64,000 bases of DNA from NCBI GenBank assembly GCA_033856025.1, contig JAWVFQ010000037.1, positions 186,001-250,000 of the forward strand, given 5' to 3'. Position 1 is the stretch's first letter. Every line of letters begins with the position of its first letter. Of the stretch, positions 8,599 to 16,375 are shown in pieces. The stretch is from AC-38 sp033856025 (lineage in GTDB: Bacteria; Actinomycetota; Thermoleophilia; Solirubrobacterales; Solirubrobacteraceae). A program made the translations under genes and the position numbers. The notes beneath the pieces are model-generated. The model worked only from the letters and a program-made list of their open reading frames with translations, was not told the origin of the DNA and ran no database searches.

Positions 8599-9973
8599 GC
8601 GTGAGGAGATGCAACCCATCGAAGGGGCCGGAGTCAAACCGCTCGTCTCGGTGGTCACAACGCTGACCGTGCCCCGGCGGCGGGTGCTGCACTGCCTGCG
8701 CAGCTGGACCGAGAACCAGCGCGTCGACGGGGACGTCGAGCTGGTCGTCGCCGTGGGCGACGGGCGCGGGCGGCTGGGACGGCGCGTGCGCGACGCCCTG
8801 CGCCCCGGCGACCGCGTTCTGCGGGTCCACGGGGCCAACGAGATGGCGCAGTACGACGCGGCCGCGCGCGCGGCGCGGGGCGAGTGGCTGCTGTTCACCG
8901 AGCCCCATGTCGAGGCGCTGCCGGGGTGCGTGGCCGAGCTGCTCGACCACGTCCGCGCGCACGGCCTGGCCGGCGCCTGCGTGCACACGCTGGCCCAGCC
9001 CGAGCACTCGCGCGCGGCGCGCATGGAGGCGCGGATGTTCCAGAGCGAGGCCGCCGAGTGGACGCGCGACGGCGACTGGCGCAAGTTCACCAAGCGCGGC
9101 CTGCTCGTATCGCGCGCGGCGTACCTCGACGCGGGCGGGCTCGACGGCGCGCTCGGGCGCTTCGCCGAGACCGCGCTGGCGCGCGCCCTGCACGAGCGCG
9201 GGCACCGGCTGGGCTACGCGCCGGGCGCCCGCGTCCAACATCAGAACTCCACGGACCTCGGCGAGCTCGTCACCTACGTGTGGGACTACCGCCGGCAGGC
9301 CGCGGCCGGCGATGGCGCCGCGCTTCGAATGGCCGCGGCCGGCCGGGACGGGGCGCCGGTCGAACGCGCGGTGCTCGACGACGCGCTGCGGGTCGCGCTC
9401 GCGCGCCGCGGCGAGCCCGGCTGGCGGGCGCTGGCCGGCCGCCTGGCCGCGCTGCGCGTCGCGCTGGCGCTGGGGCCGCGGGCCGGACGCGCGCTCGGGG
9501 CGTGGGCGCCCGCGCGGCGTGCCGCGGGCGCGTGGCTGCGCTTCCACCACCCGCTCGGGGACGACGAGCGGACCTACGCCGCCTACCGCGAGCTGTGGCA
9601 GACGGTGGGCGACCTGGCGGCGGCCACCCGGCGCGAGGGCGCGGGTCCGTGGGGACTGCACGAGCCCGAGTCCCTCGACGGGACACCGTTTCGCTGGAGC
9701 GACGCCGTGGCGCGGTTGGACGTCGACGGACCCGGACCGGTCGCGATCGACCACCTCGGCGTGCGCCCCGTGTCCCCCGCCGACGTCCTCGTCTACCGCG
9801 GCGCGTCGCGCCTGGAGCCGGTGGCCGGCGAGTGCACGCCGACGCGCCTGGTGTTCGACGGCGCGGGGGACGCCACGGGCCCCGTCACGCTCGTGTGTCC
9901 GCCGCTCCCCACCGGAGACGGCCCGGAGCGACGGACCCTCGGCCTGCCGATCGTGGCTGTCAGCCGGGGGTGA
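8597..9973 (+). CDS. Glycosyltransferase-like protein (GT-A type)
   Basis: 458 residues. PLVSVVTTLTVPRRRVLHCLRSWTEN is a GT2 N-terminus, and GEWLLFTEPHVEALPG replaces the classical DxD region with EPH, an unusual variant. KRGLLVSRAAYLDAGGLD and ERGHRLGYAPGARVQH fit the acceptor half. A C-terminal extension of about 130 residues is beta-rich and unassigned. ATG at 8597 lies in the same CATG as the opposite-strand start; a second ATG at 8609 is possible. Likely part of the same glycan locus as its neighbours. Confidence 0.7.
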   Translation: MREEMQPIEGAGVKPLVSVVTTLTVPRRRVLHCLRSWTENQRVDGDVELVVAVGDGRGRLGRRVRDALRPGDRVLRVHGANEMAQYDAAARAARGEWLLFTEPHVEALPGCVAELLDHVRAHGLAGACVHTLAQPEHSRAARMEARMFQSEAAEWTRDGDWRKFTKRGLLVSRAAYLDAGGLDGALGRFAETALARALHERGHRLGYAPGARVQHQNSTDLGELVTYVWDYRRQAAAGDGAALRMAAAGRDGAPVERAVLDDALRVALARRGEPGWRALAGRLAALRVALALGPRAGRALGAWAPARRAAGAWLRFHHPLGDDERTYAAYRELWQTVGDLAAATRREGAGPWGLHEPESLDGTPFRWSDAVARLDVDGPGPVAIDHLGVRPVSPADVLVYRGASRLEPVAGECTPTRLVFDGAGDATGPVTLVCPPLPTGDGPERRTLGLPIVAVSRG

Positions 9974-10637
9974 AGGTCCAGCGCAGCAGCAGCTCGAGGC
10001 CGTCGATGGCGTTGCTCTCGGGCCGCGGCTCGCCGATCCGCGTGAAGGGGTAGTAGAAGGTGGTCACCGCGGACCCCTGCGCGAAGCCGAAGTGCCGCCC
10101 CTCGGTGAACAGCGGCAGGCTGCCCGGCCCCAGGGCGGTGAGCCCGATCACGTCGAAGAACGCGCGGCCGTCGGGGCGGCGGTAGGCCTGCACGCGCAGG
10201 TTGGTCGTCCGGACCGTCACGGCGTTGCGCCGCGGCCGGAAGATCGGGCCGAGGTAGCGGGCGGTGCAGCAGCTGTAGTTCGTCGTCTGACCCTCGGGGT
10301 CGAACTGGAGCGAGCCCGTGAAGATCGTCAGGCGAAGCCGTGCCGGATTGGGGCCCGAGCGCACGCTGTAGCCGCGGACGCGCCCGTTGCGCGGGACGCC
10401 CGCCCAGTTGCGGTTCGACCCGATGCGGCCGTTGCTGCGCAGACTGCACGTCGTCTGGCCGGTCGGCTGGAGCTCGGGCTGGTTGGTGAAGACGTTGGGG
10501 CGCAGCGCCGACTCGCAGCCGAAGCCCGCGTTGGACGGGCGACCGAGCGAGCTGCCCATCGTGGCCGCTCCGGCGCCCGCTGGAAGGAGAAGGGCCGCAG
10601 CGACGAGGGTCGCGACGGCCGGCGGCAATCCGTGCAC
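9960..10637 (-). CDS. Secreted Cys-Cys protein, paralogue of 25246-25869
   Basis: 225 residues with a signal peptide (residues 1-24). It contains a CC pair in YSCCTARYLG, followed by IFRPRRNAVTVRTTNLRV, and further single cysteines. The protein at 25246-25869 has the same order (ACCIGRRE, then FTPRPNATTTLRVNLPV), so the two are paralogues. I know no function; a beta-sandwich extracellular protein is likely. GTG at 10637 is seven bases after TATAGT on the same strand, implying a leaderless transcript. Confidence 0.72.
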   Translation of the reverse strand: MHGLPPAVATLVAAALLLPAGAGAATMGSSLGRPSNAGFGCESALRPNVFTNQPELQPTGQTTCSLRSNGRIGSNRNWAGVPRNGRVRGYSVRSGPNPARLRLTIFTGSLQFDPEGQTTNYSCCTARYLGPIFRPRRNAVTVRTTNLRVQAYRRPDGRAFFDVIGLTALGPGSLPLFTEGRHFGFAQGSAVTTFYYPFTRIGEPRPESNAIDGLELLLRWTFTPG

Positions 10638-10644
10638 GCCGCCG

Positions 10645-10655
10645 ACTATAACCGG
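10645..10655 (-). promoter_or_regulatory. Promoter core CCGGTTATAGT
   Basis: On the minus strand CCGGTTATAGT ends seven bases before the GTG at 10637. Nearly the same 11-mer, CCGGTTAGAGT, occurs at 25876-25886 and 18133-18143. Confidence 0.5.
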
Positions 10656-10658
10656 CGC

Positions 10659-13349
10659 TCACGGGCTCGCCGCGCCGACCTCCACGACCTGCTGGAAGGT
10701 CGGCCGGTTCTGCCACGGGATCAGCGGCTGGGTGACTCCCCCGATCGGCCGGAACCAGATCGAGTCGTAACACGCCTGGTCGCCGGCGCGTCCGGCGGCG
10801 CCGCAGACGGCGTCGCCGCCGTAGGTCTGGCTCGCCGGCTCGGCCAGCGCGTCGCGCAGCGAGGCCTCCAGCGCGGCCCGGCAGCGGGCACGGGAGCCGC
10901 CGCCGCAGTAGACGCGCGACCAGCCGCGCCGGTCCCCGGTGCGCAGCAGGCGGCGCAGGTCGGCCAGCGCGTAGCCATGCCAGCCGTCCTGCCAGCTCGA
11001 GCCGAGATGATCGCCGTGGTTGTTGGGCAGGTTGGCCACCTCGTTGACGCGCTCGATGGCGGCGAACAGCGGCTTGCCCAGCGCGGGCTCGAACTGCGCG
11101 TGCATCCAGCGCGGCCACCAGGCGTCGAACAGGGCGATCGCGTCGGCGTGCTCGTAGTGCCCGTCGCGGTCGCGGTCGATGCGGTGCGAGCCGTCGGCGA
11201 CCCACGCGGCCAGGCGGTCGGCGGCGGCGCGCACGGCCGGGTCGGCGGGGCGGCCGAGCAGCCTCAGCGCCAGGGGCAGCACGCGGTCGGCGCGCAGGTC
11301 GACGGTCGCGGCGTCCTCCATCGCCGTCACGAGCTCGGGCAGGGTGGTCCGGCGCGACCCGGCCACCAGCTTGGCCACCCGGTCCGAGAGCAGCTGGGAG
11401 CGGTAGGCCGGGCCGTAGCCCCAGTTCTCGTCCGCGGCGGCGTATCCCCGCGCCTGCTTGTTGTTCCAGTCGGCCGACCATGCCAGGTCGACTAACTGAG
11501 GGTGCTGCGAGCGCGGGGTGAACGCCGTCAGGGAGAGCCGGGCCGGGTCGTAGCCGCGCCACTCGAACTGGGGGCGGCCGAGGATCGGGAGGTCGGGGTC
11601 CGTCCCGGGGGCGCGCCGCGGGTTGTAGCCGGCGTTCTGGTAGGCGATGTGGTGCGCGTCGACGTAGAACCAGTTGAACGTGTAGCCGATCAGCGACGCC
11701 GCCCTCTGGAAGTCCTGGGGACCGCGGATCCGGTTGGGGTCGTTGAAGTACGCGAACGCCAGGCCGGAGTCGGGCTCGTGCCCGTAGGTCGCGCGCAGGC
11801 GCGTGAACGCGACGGGGCGGCCGTGGACGGTGGCCCGGCCCACGACGAGGCCCAGGCGCGTGCGCTCGGTGACCAGGGTCTCCGTCCCCGCCGGGGTCGA
11901 GTCGGCGGCGCTGGGCTCCCAGGAGTTGCGGCGCTCCAGCGACTCGATGGGCCGGCAGGCCCCGCGGTCGCGGTAGTGCTTGGAGGTGACCTTCGGCCGG
12001 GACCCGTCCGGCTCGCACAGGTCGACCGCGAATGTGTCGACGATGTCCTGCGCCGACGTCGTCGCGCTCCACGCGTAGTCGCGTCCGTGGCCGATCTGGA
12101 CGTAGAGGTTCACGCCCGGGAACGCGACCCCGCGGGCCGAGATGCCCGGAGCCTGGACCTCCTGCTCCATCAGCGCCTGCGGCGCGAAGTAGCCCGTCTG
12201 GGGACCGAACACGGCGAGCGGGCGCCCGGTCGCCGACTCACGCGCCGAGACGAGGATCGCGTTGGACATCGCCGCCGGGAACGCGCGCGGCGACGGCGGC
12301 GCCCCGGGCGCGAGCGGCACGCGCTGGGTGCCCGACCCGCTGCCCGCGACCTGGACGTCGGAGGTGGTGACGCTGCCGGCGTCGGGGAGCGCGCGGCCAC
12401 GGGTCCGGCCCGTGCGGCGCGGGTAGGCGAACCGCCGCCCGTGGACCGTGGTGGGCGCCGCGGGATCGTCGGCGAAGCGGAAGTCGCGCCAGGCCCGCCG
12501 GCCCCGGACGGCGCCGAAGCGCTGCTTGGCCGCCTCGAGGACGTTCGCGGACGCGAGCTCGCCTCCCCCGCCGACGCCCAGGATGGCGCCGACCACGAGC
12601 GCGGTGGCGATCGTGTCCGTCCCCCTCCAGTCGTCGGGACCCTGCGGGCGACCGATCGCGGCGTACTCGCCGGGCATCTTCGTCACGTCCAGGCGCGCCT
12701 CGGCGATGTAGTGGTTGATGCCGGCGACGTACTGGTCGAGGTCCCCGCGCAGCAGCGCGGCCTCGCGCTCGAACCCCGGCCGCGGCGAGTCGATCTGGCT
12801 CTGGAGGTCGGCCTCCGTGTAGGGGGCGACGGTCCACACGAGGTGGTCGAACGCCCGGTTGCCGGGGGACCCGCCGGCGAACGACGCGAGCTGGCCCCGT
12901 CCGACGTGGCGAAACACGTCGAGGAAGAACAGCCGGTCCTCGGCGGTCGCGTAGCCCGTGCCGAACATCGCGCCGGCGCGGGTCGTCCCGTAGATGTGCG
13001 GGACGCCGCGGCGGTCGCGCACGATCGTCACGTCGTCGCGCGGGCGCTCGGTGCGCGCGACGTCCTGCGGCCTGACGCCGAAGCCCGCGTCCTTGAAGTG
13101 GTCAAGCGCGGTCTGCGGAGTGGCGTACAGGAGATCGCGATAGGCGGCGAGCTGGTCGTCGTTGTTGGGCGGCCGCGTGCCCGTGGCCAGGAAGGCGCCG
13201 AGCTGGACGGCGTTGGCCAGGCCGTTCTGGCCCGGCGGCAGGATGTTGCGAAAGCCGCCGGCGTCGGGCGGCGAGGTCTGCGCCCGCGCGGCGACCGGCG
13301 CCACCGCGAGAAGCGCCGCGGCCAGCAGTGCGCGGAGAGCTCTAGCCAT
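10659..13349 (-). CDS. Penicillin-acylase-family N-terminal-nucleophile hydrolase
   Basis: 896 residues with a signal peptide (MARALRALLAAALLAVAP). The family is made as a precursor cut into alpha and beta chains, with a new N-terminal Ser as nucleophile; the matching motif AMSNAILVSA places it at about Ser362. Upstream, VTIVRDRRGVPHIYG and GTGYATAEDRLF are typical alpha-chain sequences; NNHGDHLGSSW and similar blocks lie in the beta chain. It probably hydrolyses amides such as acyl-homoserine lactones or other N-acyl compounds outside the membrane. The ATG at 13349 was preferred over a longer start because it begins the signal peptide. Confidence 0.87.
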   Translation of the reverse strand: MARALRALLAAALLAVAPVAARAQTSPPDAGGFRNILPPGQNGLANAVQLGAFLATGTRPPNNDDQLAAYRDLLYATPQTALDHFKDAGFGVRPQDVARTERPRDDVTIVRDRRGVPHIYGTTRAGAMFGTGYATAEDRLFFLDVFRHVGRGQLASFAGGSPGNRAFDHLVWTVAPYTEADLQSQIDSPRPGFEREAALLRGDLDQYVAGINHYIAEARLDVTKMPGEYAAIGRPQGPDDWRGTDTIATALVVGAILGVGGGGELASANVLEAAKQRFGAVRGRRAWRDFRFADDPAAPTTVHGRRFAYPRRTGRTRGRALPDAGSVTTSDVQVAGSGSGTQRVPLAPGAPPSPRAFPAAMSNAILVSARESATGRPLAVFGPQTGYFAPQALMEQEVQAPGISARGVAFPGVNLYVQIGHGRDYAWSATTSAQDIVDTFAVDLCEPDGSRPKVTSKHYRDRGACRPIESLERRNSWEPSAADSTPAGTETLVTERTRLGLVVGRATVHGRPVAFTRLRATYGHEPDSGLAFAYFNDPNRIRGPQDFQRAASLIGYTFNWFYVDAHHIAYQNAGYNPRRAPGTDPDLPILGRPQFEWRGYDPARLSLTAFTPRSQHPQLVDLAWSADWNNKQARGYAAADENWGYGPAYRSQLLSDRVAKLVAGSRRTTLPELVTAMEDAATVDLRADRVLPLALRLLGRPADPAVRAAADRLAAWVADGSHRIDRDRDGHYEHADAIALFDAWWPRWMHAQFEPALGKPLFAAIERVNEVANLPNNHGDHLGSSWQDGWHGYALADLRRLLRTGDRRGWSRVYCGGGSRARCRAALEASLRDALAEPASQTYGGDAVCGAAGRAGDQACYDSIWFRPIGGVTQPLIPWQNRPTFQQVVEVGAASP

Positions 13350-13381
13350 CGCCGAGGAATCTATCCGCCCTCCCAACGCGA

Positions 13382-13403
13382 AAGCGCCCCAGCTGGGGCG
13401 CTT
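13382..13403 (-). terminator. Perfect 22-base inverted repeat between the small coiled-coil gene and the acylase
   Basis: AAGCGCCCC-AGCT-GGGGCGCTT is fully self-complementary and, read on the minus strand, is followed by TTCGCG. It lies after the small coiled-coil gene and before TAGATT (13358-13363), a probable -10 for the acylase gene, so it most likely ends the upstream operon. Confidence 0.6.
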
Positions 13404-13456
13404 CCACGGCGTCCTGCCCCCGATGGGCAAGTCTTGTGTCTTCGACGCGGGACCGC

Positions 13457-13666
13457 CTACGGCCCGGCCCCGTGCGGATCGGTGCGGGCGTCGCGGACGA
13501 GGTCCGCCAGCGAACGTCTCATCGACTCCAGCGCGTCCTCCGCTCGTCGGGAGCGCGCCTCCAGGCGGGTGACCTCCTGGCGCAGCCAGGCGTTCTCGAC
13601 GTCGGGCTCGGCCGAGTTCCCGTTGGTCGATCCGAGGGTGGGTCCGTGATCTTGATGGTGGCTCAT
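13457..13666 (-). CDS. Small coiled-coil protein coupled to GGDEF gene
   Basis: 69 residues. A polar N-terminus is followed from about residue 24 by a heptad-patterned helix (ENAWLRQEVTRLEARS, then RRAEDALESMRRSLADLV). Its ATG overlaps the TGA of the diguanylate-cyclase gene (ATGA), so the two are probably translated together. It may be a partner or oligomeriser of the GGDEF protein. No homologue recognised. Confidence 0.65.
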   Translation of the reverse strand: MSHHQDHGPTLGSTNGNSAEPDVENAWLRQEVTRLEARSRRAEDALESMRRSLADLVRDARTDPHGAGP

Positions 13667-14274
13667 GGCGTCTCCTGTTGGGAGTTGGCTTGGGCGGCCG
13701 AGTAGACGGTCCGATCCCGGCCGTCGTGCTTGGCCCGGTACAGCGCGCGGTCGGCGCGCGCGAGCACCTCGCGCGGCGATTCGAAGCCGTCCCACCGGGC
13801 GATGCCCGCCGAGCAGGTGTGCGGCGCGGGCATGGCGCCGCGCAGCCGGTCGGCGACGTGCAGGGCCTCGTGCTCGTCGCACTCGGGAAGCAGCACGACG
13901 AACTCCTCTCCCCCGTAGCGCGCGATCAGCGCACTGCGCGCCAGGAAGTCCGTGACCCGTAGCTCCGTGCGCCAGCGGGCGGTGACCTCCTTGAGCAGGA
14001 CGTCGGCCGCCGGGTGGCCGCGCTCGTCGTTGACCGCCTTGAAGTGGTCGAGGTCGACGATCACCACGCACATCGGGCTGTCGTGACGGCTCGCGCGCTC
14101 GAGCTCGCGGTCCAGCTCGGCGTCCAGGGCCCGCCGGTTGGGGAGCCCCGTCAGCTCGTCCGTGAGCGCCAGGCGGGTGACGGTGGCCAGACGGGTCTCG
14201 AGGCCCTTGCGGGTCGGGCGGGCGCGCAGGTCCGACGCGGCTATCTTCACGCGATTGAGGTAGCTGGACCGCAT
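13663..14274 (-). CDS. Diguanylate cyclase (GGDEF domain)
   Basis: 203 residues. After a 35-residue N-terminal helix comes a full GGDEF domain: LTDELTGLPNRRALDAEL, IVDLDHFKAVNDERGH and the active-site RYGGEEF. With GGEEF intact it should make cyclic di-GMP from two GTP. No sensory domain is attached, so control probably comes from its operon partners, the DUF2294 protein upstream (five bases away) and the coiled-coil protein downstream. No obvious RxxD inhibitory site precedes the GG(D/E)EF motif. Confidence 0.87.
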   Translation of the reverse strand: MRSSYLNRVKIAASDLRARPTRKGLETRLATVTRLALTDELTGLPNRRALDAELDRELERASRHDSPMCVVIVDLDHFKAVNDERGHPAADVLLKEVTARWRTELRVTDFLARSALIARYGGEEFVVLLPECDEHEALHVADRLRGAMPAPHTCSAGIARWDGFESPREVLARADRALYRAKHDGRDRTVYSAAQANSQQETP

Positions 14275-14279
14275 CGCGT

Positions 14280-14609
14280 TCAGCCGGCGTGCGGTCCGAG
14301 CACGAACACCTCGACGCCGAGGTCGGGGTCGATCTGGTTGTCGCTCATGAACCCGACCACGGGGCGCCCGGTCAGCTCCTCGACCTGGCGGCTGACCTCG
14401 ATGCGCATGACGTCCTGCCAGCGCCGGCGCAGGTCGAGCACCGCCCGCTCCTCGCCGGCCTCCACCAGGCTGCGCTCGCCCACGGTGAGGGTGTCCTGGA
14501 GCACCACGAAGACGCTGTCGTCGCCGAGCGTCGTCTTGGCGTGGGTCGGTCCGCGACCGGTGACCTGCGTCAGCGTGTGGACGACGGTGTCGGAGATCGC
14601 CGCAGCCAA
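14280..14609 (-). CDS. DUF2294 protein
   Basis: 109 residues from a TTG. GRGPTHAKTTLGDDSVFVVLQ, LTVGERSLVEAG and EVSRQVEELTGRPVVGFMSDNQIDPDL match DUF2294, a small family of unknown role. The frame stays open upstream through ITHSTQQRLRGGE-like codons to an AAGGAGG at 14655-14661; the codon at the ideal distance is ATC (14646-14648), so translation may start there and give 122 residues. It is the first gene of the GGDEF operon, hinting at a sensory or regulatory role. Confidence 0.75.
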   Translation of the reverse strand: MAAAISDTVVHTLTQVTGRGPTHAKTTLGDDSVFVVLQDTLTVGERSLVEAGEERAVLDLRRRWQDVMRIEVSRQVEELTGRPVVGFMSDNQIDPDLGVEVFVLGPHAG

Positions 14610-14661
14610 CTCGCCACCGCGAAGGCGCTGCTGGGTGGAATGGGTGATGAGGGCCCTCCTT

Positions 14662-14950
14662 GGTCTTCGCTCCCCCCGGCCGAAGCCGTCGGACGCGAAT
14701 CCCCTAGATAGGGCGAACCAGATGTCCCCTGGTGGGGTGGTCCACCGGGGCGGAGGCCAAGCGTCGGCCAGTCAGCGTTCGGCTCGTCGGCTGTTCAGCG
14801 ACCGTCCGCGCACAGTGTAGCCGTCCCGGACCCGCTTCACATAACGATCTTCGAAATGACGGAGGGCCGGGGCGGGGCCCTAGCAGGTCGCACCCCGACC
14901 CATCCCCCACGACCCTACTCGCTGCGTGCGTACGCGTGTACGCGATGGTC
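14662..14950. other. Intergenic region without a supported gene
   Basis: About 290 bases between the DUF2294 operon and the oxidoreductase. It should hold the promoter of the DUF2294 operon (TACACT on the minus strand at 14815-14820 is a candidate -10) and the end of the oxidoreductase operon. Short frames here show no protein-like features. Confidence 0.4.
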
Positions 14951-16375
14951 TCAGCCGCCGCGCGCCCGCAGGTGGCGCAGCGCCGACCCGGCCGCGTTGA
15001 AGCCGTTCATCCCGTGGACTCCGGCGCCGGGCGGCGTGGCGGCCGAGCACAGGAACACGCCGGCGATGCCGGTGTCGTACGGATCGAGCGCGAGGCGGGG
15101 GCGGATCAGCACCTGGACCGGCGTGTTGGCGCCGGTGATGATGTCGCCGCCGATGTAGTTGGCGTTGCCCGCGGCGATCTCGGCGGTCGGCGTGACCGCC
15201 GTCGCCACGATCCGCTCGCGCAGGCCGGGCGCGAAGCGCTCGATCTGGCCCAGCAGGGCCTCGGTCGCGTCGCCGTCGAAGCCGTTGGGGACGTGGGCGT
15301 AGGACCACACCGGGTGCACGTCGCCCGCCGAGCGCCCCGGGTCGGCCAGGTACTGCTGGGAGACCAGCACGAACGGGCGCTCGGGCATGCGGCCGCGGTT
15401 GACGTCGCGCTCCGCGGCCACGATCTCCTCGAACGCGCCCGCGGCGTGGACGGTCCCGGCGCGCCGGCACGCCTCGTTGGTCCACGGCACGCCGCCCTCC
15501 ACCGCCAGGTCGACCTTGAAGGCCGCCGGGCCGTGCCGGTAACGGCGATACGCGCGCGCGACGCGGGCCGGCAGACGGTCACCGACGATCTCCACCACGC
15601 GGCGCGGCGCCAGGTCGAGCACCACGACGTCGCCGGGCGCGAGCTCGTCCAGCGACCCCACCCGGACGCCCGTCTCGATCGTCCCTCCGAGCTCGCCCAG
15701 CTTCGAGGCCAGCGCGCCGGTGATCGCCCCGGACCCCCCGCGCGCCACCGCCCAGCCGAAGGCGTGGCAGGCGCAGATCAGGGCGACGCCCACGGACGAG
15801 CTCATCGGCCGGTTCAGGGGGCTGACGGCGTGCGCGGCGACGCCCCCGAACAGCGCCCGGGCCCGCGGCCCCCGCCACGCGCGGGCCAGGACGGTGGCCG
15901 GGGTGGCGGCGGGGATCCCGAAGCGCACGAGGCTCAGCGGGTGGCGCGGCGGGTGGAGCACCGGGCGAAACAGGTCGTCGCACAGCGCCTCGAAGGACTC
16001 CGACGGACGGCCGAACACCCGCCGCCAGGCGCGGCCGTCCTCCCCCAGCGCCGCCTCGGTCGCGCCGAGCGAGCGCAGCATGACGCCGGCCGTCCCGTCG
16101 TCGAGCGGGTGCGCGAGGTCGACCTCCGGCCAGCACCACTCCAGCCCGTGGCGCTCCAGCTCCAGCGAGCGCAGAAACGGCGAGCCGACGGCCATCGGAT
16201 GGACCGCCGAACACACGTCGTGGACGACGCCGGGCAGTGTGAGCTCGGCGCTGCGCGCGCCGCCGCCCACCGTGTCGTTCGCCTCCAGCACGGTCACCTC
16301 CACGCCCGCGCGCGCGAGCGCGACGGCGCACGCCAGGCCGTTCGGCCCGGCGCCGACCACGGTGGCGCGGCTCAC
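14951..16375 (-). CDS. FAD-dependent phytoene-desaturase-like oxidoreductase
   Basis: 474 residues. The N-terminus TVVGAGPNGLACAVALARAG is a dinucleotide-binding motif, followed by VLEANDTVGGGARSAE, the second FAD contact of the carotenoid/phytoene desaturase superfamily. The C-terminal GVFLCSAATPPGAGVHGMNG is the family's closing FAD motif. The substrate is unknown; related actinobacterial enzymes act on lipids or isoprenoids. The GTG start overlaps the TGA of the DUF3556 gene (GTGA), so the two products probably serve one membrane pathway. Confidence 0.8.
   Translation of the reverse strand: MSRATVVGAGPNGLACAVALARAGVEVTVLEANDTVGGGARSAELTLPGVVHDVCSAVHPMAVGSPFLRSLELERHGLEWCWPEVDLAHPLDDGTAGVMLRSLGATEAALGEDGRAWRRVFGRPSESFEALCDDLFRPVLHPPRHPLSLVRFGIPAATPATVLARAWRGPRARALFGGVAAHAVSPLNRPMSSSVGVALICACHAFGWAVARGGSGAITGALASKLGELGGTIETGVRVGSLDELAPGDVVVLDLAPRRVVEIVGDRLPARVARAYRRYRHGPAAFKVDLAVEGGVPWTNEACRRAGTVHAAGAFEEIVAAERDVNRGRMPERPFVLVSQQYLADPGRSAGDVHPVWSYAHVPNGFDGDATEALLGQIERFAPGLRERIVATAVTPTAEIAAGNANYIGGDIITGANTPVQVLIRPRLALDPYDTGIAGVFLCSAATPPGAGVHGMNGFNAAGSALRHLRARGG

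Noticed and set aside
14704..14910. 68-codon frame in the gap before the oxidoreductase operon
   Set aside because: No conserved pattern, no ribosome site, and it covers the expected promoter of the DUF2294 operon.
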